Of a stretch of DNA of 64,000 nt, positions 63,892 to 64,000 are shown piece by piece; the first letter of the stretch is position 1, and the number at the start of each line of letters is the position of its first letter. The stretch covers positions 248,001-312,000 of the forward strand of contig OZ037902.1 in assembly GCA_964035575.1 (NCBI GenBank), read 5' to 3'. The translations under genes and the position numbers were made by a program. The DNA comes from Rhynchopus sp. YZ270_cl-10. Taxonomy: Eukaryota; Euglenozoa; Diplonemea; Diplonemida; Diplonemidae. The notes below the pieces were generated by a model that saw only the letters and a list, made by a program, of their open reading frames with translations, had not been told where the DNA came from and made no database searches.

Positions 63892-64000
63892 TTTTTAGGT
63901 GGCGGGAGGGGGGGGAAGTGAATGTACAAAAAAAACAAAGGGTTTTATAAGATGACCTATGCCGGTAGAGTAAATAGGTGTAGAAGAGGGACCGAAGTCT

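Overview
This is a eukaryotic nuclear window, probably from a flagellated protist with mitochondria. The recognisable genes are an IFT139/TTC21 intraflagellar transport subunit, a sperm-tail PG-rich axoneme-type protein, a mitochondrial ribosomal protein uL3m with a basic presequence, and the ER glucosyltransferase ALG6. There is also an atypical Hsp70, a giant Pro-rich membrane-anchored surface protein, a UBL/DUF4116 protein, a PDZ protein and two unrecognised proteins. Coding exons are clearly richer in G+C than the homopolymer-laden DNA between them. Introns are GT-AG (usually GTATG or GTGAGT), and TAA, TAG and TGA are all used as stops. No rRNA, tRNA or CRISPR array was found.

All ten supported genes lie on the minus strand. 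Most have a C/T-rich tract and/or an AG a few tens of bases upstream of the ATG. Unidirectional genes with acceptor-like sites before the start codons, plus ordinary cis-introns, would fit a euglenozoan that trans-splices a leader (diplonemid- or euglenid-like). This is inference; no spliced-leader gene is present in the window.

Layout in transcription order, right to left: PDZ protein (63891-62140), unknown 551-aa protein (61947-60292), 2350-aa surface protein built on a 6-kb 15-bp minisatellite (59840-52788), a 2335-bp transposon with perfect 153-bp inverted repeats (49479-51813), ALG6 (46567-44903), uL3m (44168-42346), PG-rich protein (41983-40056), a composite repeat carrying a 682-bp transposon insertion (37755-39867), UBL/DUF4116 (37459-36605), a 7-kb repeat desert, IFT139 (29755-25113), a second composite repeat (23286-24550), Hsp70 (22950-19315), another desert with foldback elements, a Cys-rich protein (12058-11339), and an 11-kb gene-free end with an hAT-type MITE.

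The most unusual feature is a set of about 60 short dispersed hairpin elements (about 30-120 bp, at least ten families, called A-J below) in intergenic DNA and in most of the longer introns. Several families keep their stems by paired changes. All copies I found have the same orientation relative to the genes. Three families (B, C, D) share a core that, read on the gene strand, is a GAGA tetraloop, usually closed by C-G. That points to an RNA-level structure and is the best candidate here for an undescribed system.
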